Part shown: positions 34,801 through 46,570 of the stretch, one piece after another
Position numbering within the stretch: position 1 is the first letter of the stretch
How the letters are laid out: each line of letters opens with the position of its first letter
Source: Lithodes maja
Taxonomy: Eukaryota; Arthropoda; Malacostraca; Decapoda; Lithodidae
Length of the DNA: 64,000 bases
Direction of reading: 5' to 3'
Assembly (NCBI GenBank): GCA_037953745.1
Contig: JBAKBP010007676.1
Span: 1 to 64,000, forward strand
Program-made: the position numbers and the translations under genes
The notes under the pieces: model-generated
What the model saw: only the letters and a program-made list of their open reading frames with translations
Databases searched by the model: none
Told to the model about the DNA's origin: nothing

Positions 34801-37184
34801 ACTACCAACGGTCCTTCCTAAGCTGCATAAGATCTACCAAATATAACTAGAATACAATATAACTACCAACGGTCCTTCCTAAGCTGCATAAGATCTACCA
34901 AATATAACTAGAATACAATATAACTACCAACGGTCCTTCCTATGCTGCATAAGATCTACCAAATATAGCTAGAATACAATATAACTACCAACGGTCCTTC
35001 CTAAGCTGCATAAGATCTACCAAATATAACTAGAATACAATATAACTACCAACGGTCCTTCCTAAGCTGCATAAGATCTACCAAATATAACTAGAATACA
35101 ATATAACTACCAACGGTCCTTCCTAAGCTGCATAAGATCTACCAAATATAACTAGAATACAATATAACTACCAACGGTCCTTCCTAAGCTGCATAAGATC
35201 TACCAAATATAAATAGAATACAATATAACTACCAACAGTCCTTCCAAAGCTGCATAAGATCTACCAAATATAACTAGAATACAATATAACTACCAACGGT
35301 CCTTCCTAAGCTGCATAAGATCTACCAAATATAACTATAATAAAATATAACTACCAACGGTCCTTCCTAAGCTGCATAAGATCTACCAAATATAGCTAGA
35401 ATACAATATAACTACCAACGGTCCTTCCTAAGCTGCATAACATCAACCAAATATAGCTAGAATACAATATAACTACCAACGGTCCTTCCTAAGCTGCATA
35501 AGATCTACCAAATATAACTAGAATACAATATAACTACCAACGGTCCTTCCTAAGCTGCATAAGATCTACCAAATATAACTAGAATACAATATAACTACCA
35601 ACGGTCCTTCCTAAGCTGCATAAGATATACCAAATATAACTAGAATACAATATAACTACCAACGGTCCTTCCTAAGCTGCATAAGATCTACCAAATATAA
35701 CTAGAATACAATCTAACTACCAACGGTCCTTCCTAAGCTGCATAAGATCTACCAAATATAACTAGAATACAATATAACTACCAACGGTCCTTCCTAAGCT
35801 GCATAAGATCTACCAAATATAACTAGAATACAATATAACTACCAACGGTCCTTCCTAAGCTGCATAAGATCTACCAAATATAACTAGAATACAATATAAC
35901 TACCAACGGTCCTTCCTAAGCTGCATAAGATCTACCAAATATAACTAGAATACAATATAACTACCAACGGTCCTTCCTAAGCTGCATAAGATCTACCAAA
36001 TATAACTAGAATACAATATAACTACCAACGGTCCTTCCTAAGCTGCATAAGATCTACCAAATATAACTAGAATACAATATAACTACCAACGGTCCTTCCT
36101 AAGCTGCATAAGATCTACCAAATATAACTAGAATACAATATAACTACCAACGGTCCTTCCTAAGCTGCATAAGATCTACCAAATATAACTAGAATACAAT
36201 ATAACTACCAACGGTCCTTCCTAAGCTGCATAAGATCTACCAAATATAACTAGAATACAATATAACTACCAACGGTCCTTCCTAAGCTGCATAAGATCTA
36301 CCAAATATAACTAGAATACAATATAACTACCAACGGTCCTTCCTAAGCTGCATAAGATCTACCAAATATAACTAGAATACAATATAACTACCAACGGTCC
36401 TTCCTAAGCTGCATAAGATCTACCAAATATAACTAGAATACAATATAACTACCAACGGTCCTTCCTAAGCTGCATAAGATCTACCAAATATAACTAGAAT
36501 ACAATATAACTACCAACGGTCCTTCCAAAGCTGCATAAGATCTACCAAATATAACTAGAATACAATATAACTACCAACGGTCCTTCCTAAGCTGCATAAG
36601 ATCTACCAAATATAACTAGAATACAATATAACTACCAACGGTCCTTCCTAAGCTGCATAAGATCTACCAAATATAACTAGAATACAATATAACTACCAAC
36701 GGTCCTTCCTAAGCTGCATAAGATCTACCAAATATAACTAGAATACAATATAACTACCAACGGTCCTTCCTAAGCTGCATAAGATCTACCAAATATAACT
36801 AGAATACAATATAACTACCAACGGTCCTTCCTAAGCTGCATAAGATCTACCAAATATAACTAGAATACAATATAACTACCAACGGTCCTTCCTAAGCTGC
36901 ATAAGATCTACCAAATATAACTAGAATACAATATAACTACCAACGGTCCTTCCTAAGCTGCATAAGATCTACCAAATATAACTAGAATACAATATAACTA
37001 CCAACGGTCCTTCCTAAGCTGCATAAGATCTACCAAATATAACTAGAATACAATATAACTACCAACGGTCCTTCCTAAGCTACATAAGATCTACCAAATA
37101 TAACTAGAATACAATATAACTACCAACGGTCCTTCCTAAGCTGCATAAGATCTACCAAATATAACTAGAATACAATATAACTAC
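31868..37184. repeat. 61-bp satellite array, block C
   Basis: Continuation of the 61-bp array, about 87 monomers. Its first monomers carry the CAATGGTCCTTCATA, CATAACATC and CTATCAAAT variants in the same order as at 2471-2622 and 3813-3964, so it was contiguous with block B before the LTR element inserted. Between 32727 and 33680 there are six 1-bp insertions or deletions, unlike blocks A and B. From about 35720 to 37080 the monomers are almost invariant. The array ends near 37184 in a short AT-rich junction, followed by LINE sequence. Confidence 0.97.
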
Positions 37185-37194
37185 AATATACAAT

Positions 37195-38990
37195 ATAAGA
37201 ATGGGAGAATGCTAGCCGAAAAGCAAGAGAGAGTCGAAAGATGGAGGGAGTACTTCAGTGAGTTGCTAAATGAAAGGAATGAAGAGCCAGCAAACATAGC
37301 TGGATATGGTATGGGAGGGAGAAGAAGAGAAGTAGTGGAGGAGGAGGTGGGGATCAGGAGGTCAGAAGTGTGGGAAGCCATGAAAAGAGTGAAGTTGGGG
37401 AAAGCACCAGGAACAGATGGAGTGTGTGGGGAAATGTTGAGGTATGGTGGTGAGATAGTGATAGATTGGGTATGGAAAATGTGCAAACTAGCATGGGAGA
37501 AGGGGAGTGCACCCGATGACTGGAAGACTGGCATAATAGTCCCCCTATATAAGGGCAAAGGGGAAAGAGGAGTGTGTGGTAACCACCGAGGAATATGTCT
37601 TCTAAGCGTAGTAGGGAAGGTATACAGTAGGGTAGTGATTGAGAGAGTGAGAGTGAGAACGGAGAAATGGATAGGCGACGAGCAGGGAGGCTTTAGGAAG
37701 GGAAGAGGATGTGTAGATCAGATTTTTACCCTGAATTGTGTTGTGGAGAAGTATCTGGAGAAGAAACAAAAGGTGTATGTTGCCTTTATGGACTTGGAGA
37801 AGGCCTATGACAGAGTGGATAGAGAAGGTTTGTGGAAAGTACTTAGAATATACGGAGTAGAGGGCAAGTTGCTGAAAGCAGTGAAGAGCATGTATGAGGG
37901 TGCAAAGGCGGCAGTACGTGTGGAGAGTGAGCAGAGCGAGTTCTTTGACCTGAATGTTGGTTTGAAACAGGGGTGTGTGATGTCCCCGTGGTTGTTTACT
38001 GTATATATGGATGGAGTTATGAAAGAAATACTATCAAGAGCAGTGGATGTTGGTGTATCGCTGAAAAGGGAGGGAATTGAGTGGAAGCTACCTATACTGC
38101 TGTTTGCGGATGATACAGTTCTGATGAGTGATAATGAATGGGAGTTGCAGGGTCTGGTAAATGAGTTTGGAACAGTGTGCGAAAAACGGAATTTGAAGGT
38201 AAATACGGGGAAGAGCAAGGTTATGGTCTTCGAAAGGGGTGAAGTCACAGAGTGTGAGGTGAAGCTGAACGGTCAGGCTATGGAGATCGTCAACTCTTTT
38301 AAGTATCTGGGCAGTGTGTTGAGTAAAGATGGGACTATGGATGAAGAGGTGCGGGAGAGGGTACAACAGGGGAAGAGGGTTGTAGGAACGCTAAAAGCAG
38401 TAACAAGAAATAGGGTGGTCAGTATGGAAGTGAAGAAGTCCTTGCATGACAGTGTGGTAATCCCGACACTGACTTACGGAAGCGAAGCATGGACGTTGGT
38501 TGAGAGACTCAGACCAAGAGTGAGAGCAGTGGAAATGAATTACTTAAGGAGTGCGTGCAGAATTACATGGAGGGATAGACAGACTAATGAGGAAGTAAGA
38601 AGGAGGTGTGGTGTGGAGGTAGATGTGCTGGAAAGTGTGAAAAGGAACAACTTGAGATGGTTCGGCCATATGGAACGTATGGAAAGCGATTGAATGACTA
38701 AGAGGGTTTATCCCCATCCAGGTGTACATTTCTCCCTGGCGAGCGATAGCGAGTTAGCATTGTATGGAATAATCCGGCTGCGCCGGAGTCATTTTTCTAT
38801 CGAAAAATGTACAAATTTAGCTTGCTGTCAAAACAAAAATATACATATGCTGGCTCGCTACCGCTAGCCAGGAAAATATTGACACCTGGATGGGGGTAAA
38901 CGTCTTTAAAAAGTAGGCTGAATAGGGCCGAATGGATACAAGCTAAAGAGAGAGGTAGAGTGAAATAATGGAAAAGCTTCTCACCACGCC
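37195..38990 (+). pseudogene. 5'-truncated non-LTR retrotransposon (LINE), reverse transcriptase part
   Basis: An open frame runs from 37209 to 38693 (494 codons, no true start). It encodes the RT and C-terminal part of a LINE ORF2: a KAPGTDGVCGEML thumb-side motif, NHRGICLLSVVGKVYSRV, VAFMDLEKAYDRV (catalytic block A), LKQGCVMSPWLF (block B), LLFADDTVLM (FADD active site), FKYLGSVLSKDG, and the C-terminal NNLRWFGHMERM. The endonuclease half is missing, and the copy begins at the satellite edge. The frame ends at TGA 38691-38693. A related reading resumes after it, so the stop looks like a decayed codon. The style is that of RTE-like LINEs; the clade is not certain. A second copy lies at 54966 and 63770. 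The 3' limit is approximate, and a MITE interrupts the tail at 38711-38896. Confidence 0.82.
38711..38896. mobile_element. 186-bp MITE with long terminal inverted repeats, TA flanked
   Basis: TCCCCATCCAGGTGTACATT at the left end is mirrored at the right by sequence whose reverse complement begins CCCCCATCCAGGTGTCAATA. The imperfect inverted match extends about 45 bp on each side, through CCTGGCGAGCGATAGCGAG versus CCTGGCTAGCGGTAGCGAG. TA dinucleotides flank both ends (38709-38710 and 38897-38898), as in Tc1/mariner-type insertions. The centre holds a TCCGG/CCGGA hairpin. There is no coding capacity. It lies inside the 3' part of the LINE. Confidence 0.72.
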
Positions 38991-41580
38991 TGTGCCGCCA
39001 CTAGGCAGAGATCGAGTGGCGAAACGAATCGGGAACGAAAGGACTAACCACCGCCGACCTAACGGGACTTCCACCACCACCACCACCACCACCTTCTTAC
39101 GCATGTGCAGGTGGTAAGAAATCCGGCAGCGTACATGGCCTTCCCACCACCACTACCACTGAAGGTCATCCAGCAGGATAGCAAACTGTATCTTTCGAAA
39201 AAGTCGAAACACAAGTTGCCGACCTCAAGTTAACACGTCCGCCTGAATCCTCCAACACCAGGAAAGGACCTATTCATCATCATAAACAATCCCGAAGTCC
39301 AGAGAAATAAGCGAAGTAAACAGGACAGACGAAATTCACCACCACCATATCCACCCGCTAGAATGCATTCAAAAAGGGGGACCCTCCATCATCAAAGAAA
39401 ACGACTCAAGGGCAGACAATTTTATACCCCCGCAAGGCCGAGAAAATCATGTGATCAGTTTCTCGTCGATTACACATCTCCTGCAACATCGCAAATCTAC
39501 AAACTTGCAATCACTGTTCGCTCCATCTACTTCCAGCCTACAAATTACATAGGCAGCCCAAGAACAAACCAGAAGGCCAAATATAAATGACCAAAGCCCC
39601 GAGCAACAAATATTCACCTTCTTCTTCTTTCTTCTTCTTCCAGCATCGCATATTTGAGGATAATAAATTTAGTAATTGCATGTCTTGCAAATCATGCACA
39701 CCTCCATCACCAGGCCCATGCAAACCACGCAATTCCAAGACATCATAAAAGTAACTCAAGCAACATGCAAGGCCAGCAAGCCTATTTGCTATTTCCTATT
39801 GTCTTTGCCCACCACACCTCAAAGCCAAAGGGAAATAACCACCACGGACATCCTGCTGCCAGGTGTCTTTCCACCACCCAACCACACCACCGCCCTGGCA
39901 CTGAGAAAGGGGAATATTACTACCTACAATTTTCATATCGGTACTCAATGGGAAAGCTGTTTCTTGTGATCAATGGACGAAAGACAGTTAGTAAATTGAG
40001 GACTCAGTAGGAAGAATTGTTCTTGCGATCAATGGACGGAAGACAGTTGGAATACTGAAGTTACCCAGTTTAAATTGTTTGTAGTGGGTATCAACAAGGC
40101 TGGATATTAGACTCTTCAATAGAAGCTAACTAATATCCTTCCCTACCCCACCCGGCGCTATTGTGGATAAAGCACGCTACCAATGGGATAGTAGCTTTAT
40201 CCGGGATAGACCAAACGCAAAATAAACTCATCAACCCTCAGTTCTGAAAGACTCTTATAATGGCCAGAGCAGTTAAGAGTAGTTGCCTTAAAAACAACTA
40301 TCTTACGTTAGCTCGATAAGGTGGACACATACAATGGTATACTTGTACACTTTATTCAAGGCTCAACCTCAAGACTCTGAAAGTTCTGCATAAAAGTTCT
40401 TATAAAGACCAGAGTAGTCAGTGAGTTCTCTCCTGCGTTAACTCGATTCTATTTGCCTATGCAATGGCTAGGTAGATAGTATTAAAGGTCCCAATCCAAG
40501 AGCTCGAGTAAAACTGTGCTAACCCAGTCACGTCAGGACAACCCCCACGGCCAACGCATCTACCGAAAATTGGATTACTTATTCTACAAATCTAAAGTTA
40601 AATTATTAGACCGTTATAATACACAGGAGAAATAACTGTGAGGAGGATCTATACTTAGTGTATTTACGGAGGAGTATAAAAGAATCAACAGTGGAAATTG
40701 TCTAAATAGATATATATAAAATGTAGTATTCTCAAGTAAGTGGATACTACGAGCTTATGCAAAAAGCGAGAGAAAGAAATTACTAGTGAAGCACTGATAA
40801 TATTTCTGGTAAAGATACTAGCAAATAAAATTAAGTTAACCTATGCGTAAGCACCGAGCACCATAGCGAATTAACTCAGACAAATATTTACACTCAGCTT
40901 CCAACCCAGAACGCATATCAAAACCAAAAGTTTGTATATATTATAATCACCACGTAGCCTATCTAAGCACAAGTGAAAATTGAAAGGAGTGCTATCCTTA
41001 TCTCTGAAATAAATACAGGACAAGTGTAATCCTTCGATTAGAAGGCGGTCCACAATACTCTAATATTGCATAGAATTAACCAGTCTTACGAGTCAGACGT
41101 AGTGGAGCCTCGTTCGTGCATCTGTTATTGTTGTTCTTGACCATTTATTCAAGCCTTACGTACGCGATATTCTTGTGCCAATAAATAGAATATGAATGCA
41201 CATATTGTTATAATTATCCTCTATTACTTTCTGTGTCTGTGGTAAAACGATTTAGACTTCTCCAATTAGGAAGAATCCACTTATTCAAACCAATCAACCC
41301 CAGTAAAAAACCTGGCATAACAGAGAGAAAGAGAAAAACAGCAAGGTGGGCACCCTTAAGCTTTTGTAGATAAGGATTAAAGGAAGTGTTTGTATTATCT
41401 AAAAATCTTTCTGAAGTTTTCCCAAACTAAATAGAAATGTCTGACATAATCAAAAGTAAAATCGTAAATATAGTCCATGTACTGGATGGAGTATACATGT
41501 TGGTCTTCGTTAGCTAAGTGTTTGTGTTTATCCAGAGCAATATATCTAAGAGAATAAGTTAGTATAGTATGCCATTCTGC
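38991..41580. other. Intergenic stretch without a recognisable gene
   Basis: No supported gene was found. Contents noticed: a (CCA)n run at 39071-39093; a pyrimidine tract ending in CCAG at about 39613-39643 that resembles a 3' splice site but has no supported exon; a tandem pair of GATCAATGGACGAAAGACAG-like segments near 39967 and 40028; a hairpin at 40163-40200; and two diverged copies of about 150 bp starting near 40240 and 40370 (both with CTCTGAAAG or CTGAAAGACTC, CAGAG and GTTAACTCGAT-like pieces). Short ORFs here are proline/histidine-rich low-complexity reads without family resemblance. Confidence 0.5.
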
Positions 41581-43070
41581 AACTATCTACGAGAAGCTGG
41601 CGGGAGGATTGAAGGAGGTGAGCATAGCTCTCTCCCTATTTATCATCCTTCTCAACATCCAGAGGGGCTGTGCCGATATACAGGTACAGAGGGGACCGGT
41701 AGTGTACCAGGTCAATACTAACCAAGTATTGAGGGACCTCGTCATACAGAAATCACACACAAATTACATTTCTGTCACCATTCCTGCCTGGGCAGCTTCA
41801 TACATCGCTAACATCAGCTAACATTCTGGTACAACCTCGCTACAGCACTTGTTGTGCTACACTCTAATAAGCTGTGGAGATATAGAGACCAACCTGCTGG
41901 CCTCAGCTCAACATTGAAGAAACCTCACTACGAAACAAGTAAGACAAACACCGAAATTTAAGTCCCTAGCAGAAAAATTCATTACAACAAGCTGGCACCG
42001 AAACATTCCCTCACCTCACACACACAACCCAGGCCGTCGGGCAGCCACCGCTACAGTGCCACCCCTCTACCAACACAACACTACCCTCAACTGTACCATC
42101 ACTACCACAGATATCGGCGACCCAAGTAGCTCAACATGCTACCATAACAACTAAAAAATCAGGAAGCACTCGCAACAACATCAACAGTGAAGTACAGTAG
42201 CAGCAACGGCCAAGGACAACAACAGCATCCAACAACAACCGTACCGCCGCGGGGAGGTACAGGTAGGGGTGGAGGTGGGCCAAGGAGTAGGACAAGGCGC
42301 AACCTGTCCCCCGCCCTCGCTCACGCACTTCCGCCGCTCAGCTGATCGGCCTGGGCCACACCACAACTCCAGGCGTATGATAAAAAATAAAAATAAATTA
42401 TATATAGTCTGTGATATTGGTTTCAACAAAAAGAGTACAATTTCACAATGCAGTAGTTGTAATGAAACATCGATGTACTTACGTTACTATTAGAAACGAA
42501 GTGGAATGCGATAAATGTGGGAAATCAGCTAAAAAAGGTCCTATGAACATTTGTGATATATGTGAATCACTCATAACACGACGACAAAGGATCCTAAACT
42601 GTGTTAAGTGTAAAACTGTAGCTCAAATGAAGTGCATCTCTAAGAAGACTAAAATACCCAAGAAAAGGAAAGACACTGTAGTCAAGAAAAGGAAAGATAC
42701 CCCAAAAAACAGCAAAGAAGAGAATGAGCAACAAAGAAAACGTCGCCCCAGCTTACAAGGGATAACCGAGGAAGAACAACCCAAAACACCAGAAAAGCAT
42801 GAGTCCAAGAAGTCAACTTCAGAGAGAGAAGAGACACCAGGGCGCGCCCCAGAAAACAGCACCTGCAGCAATAACGAGGAAATCAGTAGTCGCCACTATC
42901 ATGAACCCTTCAACACCAGGGAAGATGATTCCCCAAATATCTACAACACAGACACCGACCCGGACGGGAAGGATAATATTCAGCCAGAAATATTAGAGGA
43001 AACTCTAACTATGCCTGTATACCATATTACCATGTCCTTAAGTTTAGCCACATTATGTTCTTTAGTTTAG
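41581..43070 (+). pseudogene. Decayed LINE ORF1-like region with degenerate 2A-like motif and Cys-rich domain
   Basis: In one frame, 41609-41821 gives a hydrophobic, signal-peptide-like start, ALSLFIILLNI. After a stop the same frame reads LQHLLCYTLISCGDIETN (about 41843-41893). This is the shape of the 2A-like motif found at the start of some LINE proteins, but with NLLA where NPGP is needed. From an ATG at 42462 to 43070 another frame encodes about 202 residues with CDKCGK, CDICES and CVKCKT pairs plus a last Cys, a zinc-binding pattern. Lysine- and glutamate-rich disordered sequence follows. Such Cys-rich modules occur in CR1/L2-type ORF1 proteins. The reading is broken by stops and shifts, so it is not a working gene. 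It could belong with the ORF2 remnant at 51.6 kb, but that link is unproven. Confidence 0.4.
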
Positions 43071-43795
43071 TTAGGAGGAGAATTAAGTCCCTCGAATAAT
43101 AAAGATGATCAAGATATATTACAGCGTATTATCTATTTTTATGTAATATATTCATGTTGATGAAGAACCATTGTCTATGATTTCTAAAGTGTCATATGTT
43201 CATGTCGTTGAAGACCTATTGTCTTCACAATAATAATCTAAATTGTTTAACATTCTATTTCTTTAATACCATTGTGTTTCCTACGAATGCCAACATGATA
43301 CTATAATACCGCCACCATATAATTATGCAAAACCAATATTACCTAGAATAGATAAAGCACTTCTTTTATTTTCTTCCACAACATATATGCACATGTCTTT
43401 TCATTACCACACTATCTTCCTAGTAAACAGAACACATCATCTCATTTCAGGCATATCTACCAAATCCACTCAGTTTCCCTTCCTCCTTATTCTCCATTGC
43501 GCATTTCTCCCTTCAACCTAACGTATGTCAACAAACACTCCCCAGTGGTACCAACACGCACTAGCCGAGGATACCAACCCCTCGTAATACGGCTTGCGTA
43601 GAGATACTCTCACGTAGTATCGAGAACCATCTCATGACTTTTACCAAGATATTAGAATAGCCGACCATTAATATAATTCTGTAGATTCATCCTAAAACTT
43701 GATTAAAATACTTTCAAATATTGAATACCACGAAACGCATACAGACCTTCACTTTTTCTTTTGTTATTCTCGTTCCCGGGATCCCCACCTTAAGT
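43071..43795. other. AT-rich stretch without a recognisable gene
   Basis: No coding signal was seen. Two imperfect copies of about 65 bp (TTCATGTTGATGAAGAACCATTG near 43151 and a TTCATGTCGTTGAAGACC-like copy near 43199) lie in tandem. Otherwise unique AT-rich sequence runs up to the TTAA at 43796. Confidence 0.45.
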
Positions 43796-43997
43796 TTAAC
43801 CCCTAAAGATCGGGGTCGGACTTAAGTCCGATACGAGAAAATTGGACTAAATGGCGGGATCGGACTTAAGTCCGTGGGCGTATTCCCGCCCTAATTTAGG
43901 TGGAAAGCGAAACTTGGTGGTCAGGCGGTGTACTACAAGGGCCCAACCACACATCCCCACTGCGTGACCGTGACTCAGTGACCCTCAAGCAGCCATA

Positions 43998-44335
43998 ATG
44001 GAAGGTCAAGATTTGCCCGTGTTCGATTCGGTGGCCGCCATCCTTAGTGCGACACGCCACCCTACTAACCACGCCCGGCTTACCACCCAGGAACTAGATA
44101 TCATGCTGAACTCTTCAGAACTTTCTAATAAGCTGTTGGATGAAACCGTCGAAGGTCTGGGTGAGAGTTTTAGTAGTGTGGATGACTCGGAAGACGAAAA
44201 TAACCCGATCATAGGCTTTCACCCCAAGCATAATTTGCGTGGGGTGGATGTTGTGGTTGATATTGGACAGACCCTTGAGCAAATTGGAGACGTTCCTGAC
44301 GAAGAATATACTGGTGTGGGTGTTGGTAAGTACAA
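43998..44335 (+). CDS. Possible first exon of a transposon-encoded protein
   Basis: An ATG at 43998 opens 113 codons of acidic, serine-rich protein (FSSVDDSEDENNPIIGF about residues 58-74), ending at a strong splice-donor-like TTG|GTAAGT at 44335/44336. Without splicing the frame closes at 44357. Acidic, low-complexity N-termini are usual for piggyBac transposases, and the exon starts about 200 bp inside the TTAA-flanked end, where a transposase 5' end would be expected. No downstream exon with the DDD transposase core was found, so the gene is incomplete or decayed. A host exon is the alternative. Confidence 0.35.
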
Positions 44336-44339
44336 TTTA

Positions 44340-46570
44340 CATTTTATAATTGCTTGAAAATGTGATTGCAAGAATTTTATCACCTTACGAGTGGCTGGTG
44401 GAGTATATTTCACTGTGCCGCCCAGCGGGTTTTTTTTTTACCCTAAATGGGGTTGTTTCCGTGCTCTTTTTCATGCATAAACAAGACCCAGAGCGTAATA
44501 CAAGTATGTATCCCTGAAAGGGCGTAAATTGAGCTTTCCAATGTCACCCGAATCATCCTTCTACGATCACTGGTTGTCTTTCAACGATCGTGCAACACGA
44601 GTGCAAAAACACTAAAATATGGTAATTTCCTTATTATAATTCCCTGTGTGGCGAGCGGTCTTGAGGTAATTTATGCTCCTAATCACCGCTCCGCTCTCTC
44701 TCAGAGCACATTACGTCCTCAAAATTGCACTCTACAAGAAATATCCTTTGCATTTTATAGCGTATTATTTGCAGGCGTTGGGTAAATTTCTTACGGTAAT
44801 ACAAACAACGAAAGATTGAATATTTGTGCTTAGCATTATATGATTTTTTTTTTTTTTTTTTTTTCTATGTGATTGAGGGAGGCAAAAGGCATAACTGCCT
44901 ATAGCGAGTGCCTCCCCCATAGTTGAAAGAGTGACAGGGCCAAAATCAAGGGACGTTTGAGCCAAAATGCCTGGACACACAGAGTTTGAAGCAATTCAAG
45001 TCATAGGAAGAGGGAAAGACTGATTCTGGGAGAGTTCCAGAGCTCAGCTGTTGAGTAGAAGAAACTTTGAGAGTAACGTTTCACTCTTGGGTTGGAGAGT
45101 TGCACAGAGTAGGGGTGGGATTGAGTTGCAAGACGGGTACCACGTGCCCTACGTAAAGGAGGTGGTATGCACTGGGATAGCTCTGAGGAACACTGATTAT
45201 TATAGTAGCGATAGAATAGCGAGAGAGATGCAACATTGCGGCGGAGAGAGAGAGATTGCAGAGAGTTGGTGAGTGGACGGGAGTTAATGATACGAAAGGC
45301 CTTCCTTTCAACTTTGTCTAGGAGAGCGGTGTGAGAGGAACCTCCCCACACATGTGAACAATACTCAATACAAGGGCGCACTATGCCCCTGTACAGAGCA
45401 AGAAGCTGTGCAGGGGAAAAGAACCCCCTAAGGCGGTTGAGCACACCCAGCTTCTGGGAGGCTGCCTTAGCAAGACTGGTAACTTGGTCCTTCCAAATGA
45501 GAGCAGAAGAAAAAGAGACACCAAGAATATTGAGAGAAGATGAAGGGTTGATTTTTGTATTGTTGAAGAATAAGGGATAGTCCGCTGGGAGATCCTGACG
45601 GGTAGATAGATGGAGAAATTGGGTTTTGGAAGCATTAAAGTTAACAAGGTTTTCTCTGCCCCAATTGGAAATAGTATTTAGATCAGAATTTAAGAGTACT
45701 ATGGCTTCATTACGTTTGTCGTTGAGGGATTGCTGGCTGGGGCGTTCTGAAAAACTAATGGAGTAGTTAAAGGTTGTGTCGTCTGCGTATGAATGGATAG
45801 GAATTAAGGTACAGTTAAGGAGATCATTATTTTATAAAAATTAGAAAGAGAATAGGAGATAGGACAGAGCCCTGAGTAACACCGGAGTTTATAGGGTGAG
45901 GAAGTGAACAATGGCCGTCCACAACCGCGGCTATGGAACGGCCGGAAAGGAAATTAGAGACAAAGGCACATATGGAGGGATAGAAACCGAAGGAGGGTAG
46001 TTTAGAAATTAAAGATTTATGCCAGACCCCAGATTGTGGGGAACAGATGTAGGCCTACCGTATATATTATTTTTTCATATATATGATACATATGTAACAT
46101 TGTTATATTATCACGACACTCTCTCTCTCTCTCTGTCTCACTCTCTTTGTTTGTACTCCTTTGTACTCTCTTTGTCTGATGTAGGCCAGGGCACGCCCCT
46201 AACTAATCTTCTCTTCCCTCCCAGGGGAAATCACACCTAGCAGATGTTCTTGACCTCCTCTCTCTCTCTGTCTGCCTCTTCCTCTCTGGGTCTACCTATA
46301 CTGCATGTGACATTGAAATTGCTTGAGAATTTGATTGCAAGCATTTTATAGCGTATTATTTGCAGGCGTTCGGTAAATTTCTCACGATAACCAGGGTGTA
46401 TGGTACATTTCTCACGATAATACAAGCAACAACGAAGCTTGGCGAAGATTGTGGTCTACAATATACCTTTTTATAATTGCATGTGACCTTGTAATTGCTT
46501 GAAAGTTTGATTGCAAGCATTTTATAGCGTATTATTTTCAGGCGTTCAGTAAATTTGATAAATATATCAA
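44340..46570 (+). repeat. Dispersed local repeats with intron-end-like sequence
   Basis: Three related copies are seen: about 44345-44380 joined by sequence similarity to 44745-44812, about 46310-46440, and about 46485-46560. Shared parts are ATTGCTTGAAAATTTGATTG-like, then CATTTTATAGCGTATTATTT, then GCAGGCGTT and GTAAATTTC. The TTATTTGCAG|GCGTT junction looks like a 3' splice acceptor. The first copy is split by about 360 bp, and the jockey-type LINE inserted between the first and second. Their origin is unknown. Confidence 0.5.
44844..46022 (-). pseudogene. 3' part of a jockey/CR1-type LINE ORF2 with poly(A) tail
   Basis: On the minus strand the sequence reads WHKSLISKLPSFGFYPSICA, then INSGVTQGSVLSPILFLIFI (RT block B), then SYADDTTFN (active site near 45790). 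NILGVSFS and GFFSPAQLLALYRGIVRPCI follow, then EYCSHVWGGSSH, ending ELWNSPRISLSLFL at 45001. The last 147 codons (45444-45001) are in one frame; earlier parts need frame changes. About 135 bp after the stop is a T-run on the plus strand (44844-44864), the poly(A) tail. The copy is 5'-truncated near 46022 and inactive. The C-terminal wording is of a kind very common in decapod and other arthropod genomes (from memory). It lies within the candidate piggyBac-like element. Confidence 0.8.

Noticed and set aside
1..37184. Regular direct repeats resembling a CRISPR array
   Set aside because: The whole 61-bp unit repeats without unique spacers, no cas genes are present and the context is eukaryotic; it is a satellite.
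1..37184. Interpretation of the satellite as a centromere
   Set aside because: Array size and retrotransposon content would fit, but no CENP-B-like box or other direct evidence is visible; location cannot be judged from this window.
39363..40010. Overlapping small plus-strand ORFs (histidine- and proline-rich)
   Set aside because: Low-complexity ACC/CAC-rich reads with no domain, several overlapping frames and no conserved relatives in the window.
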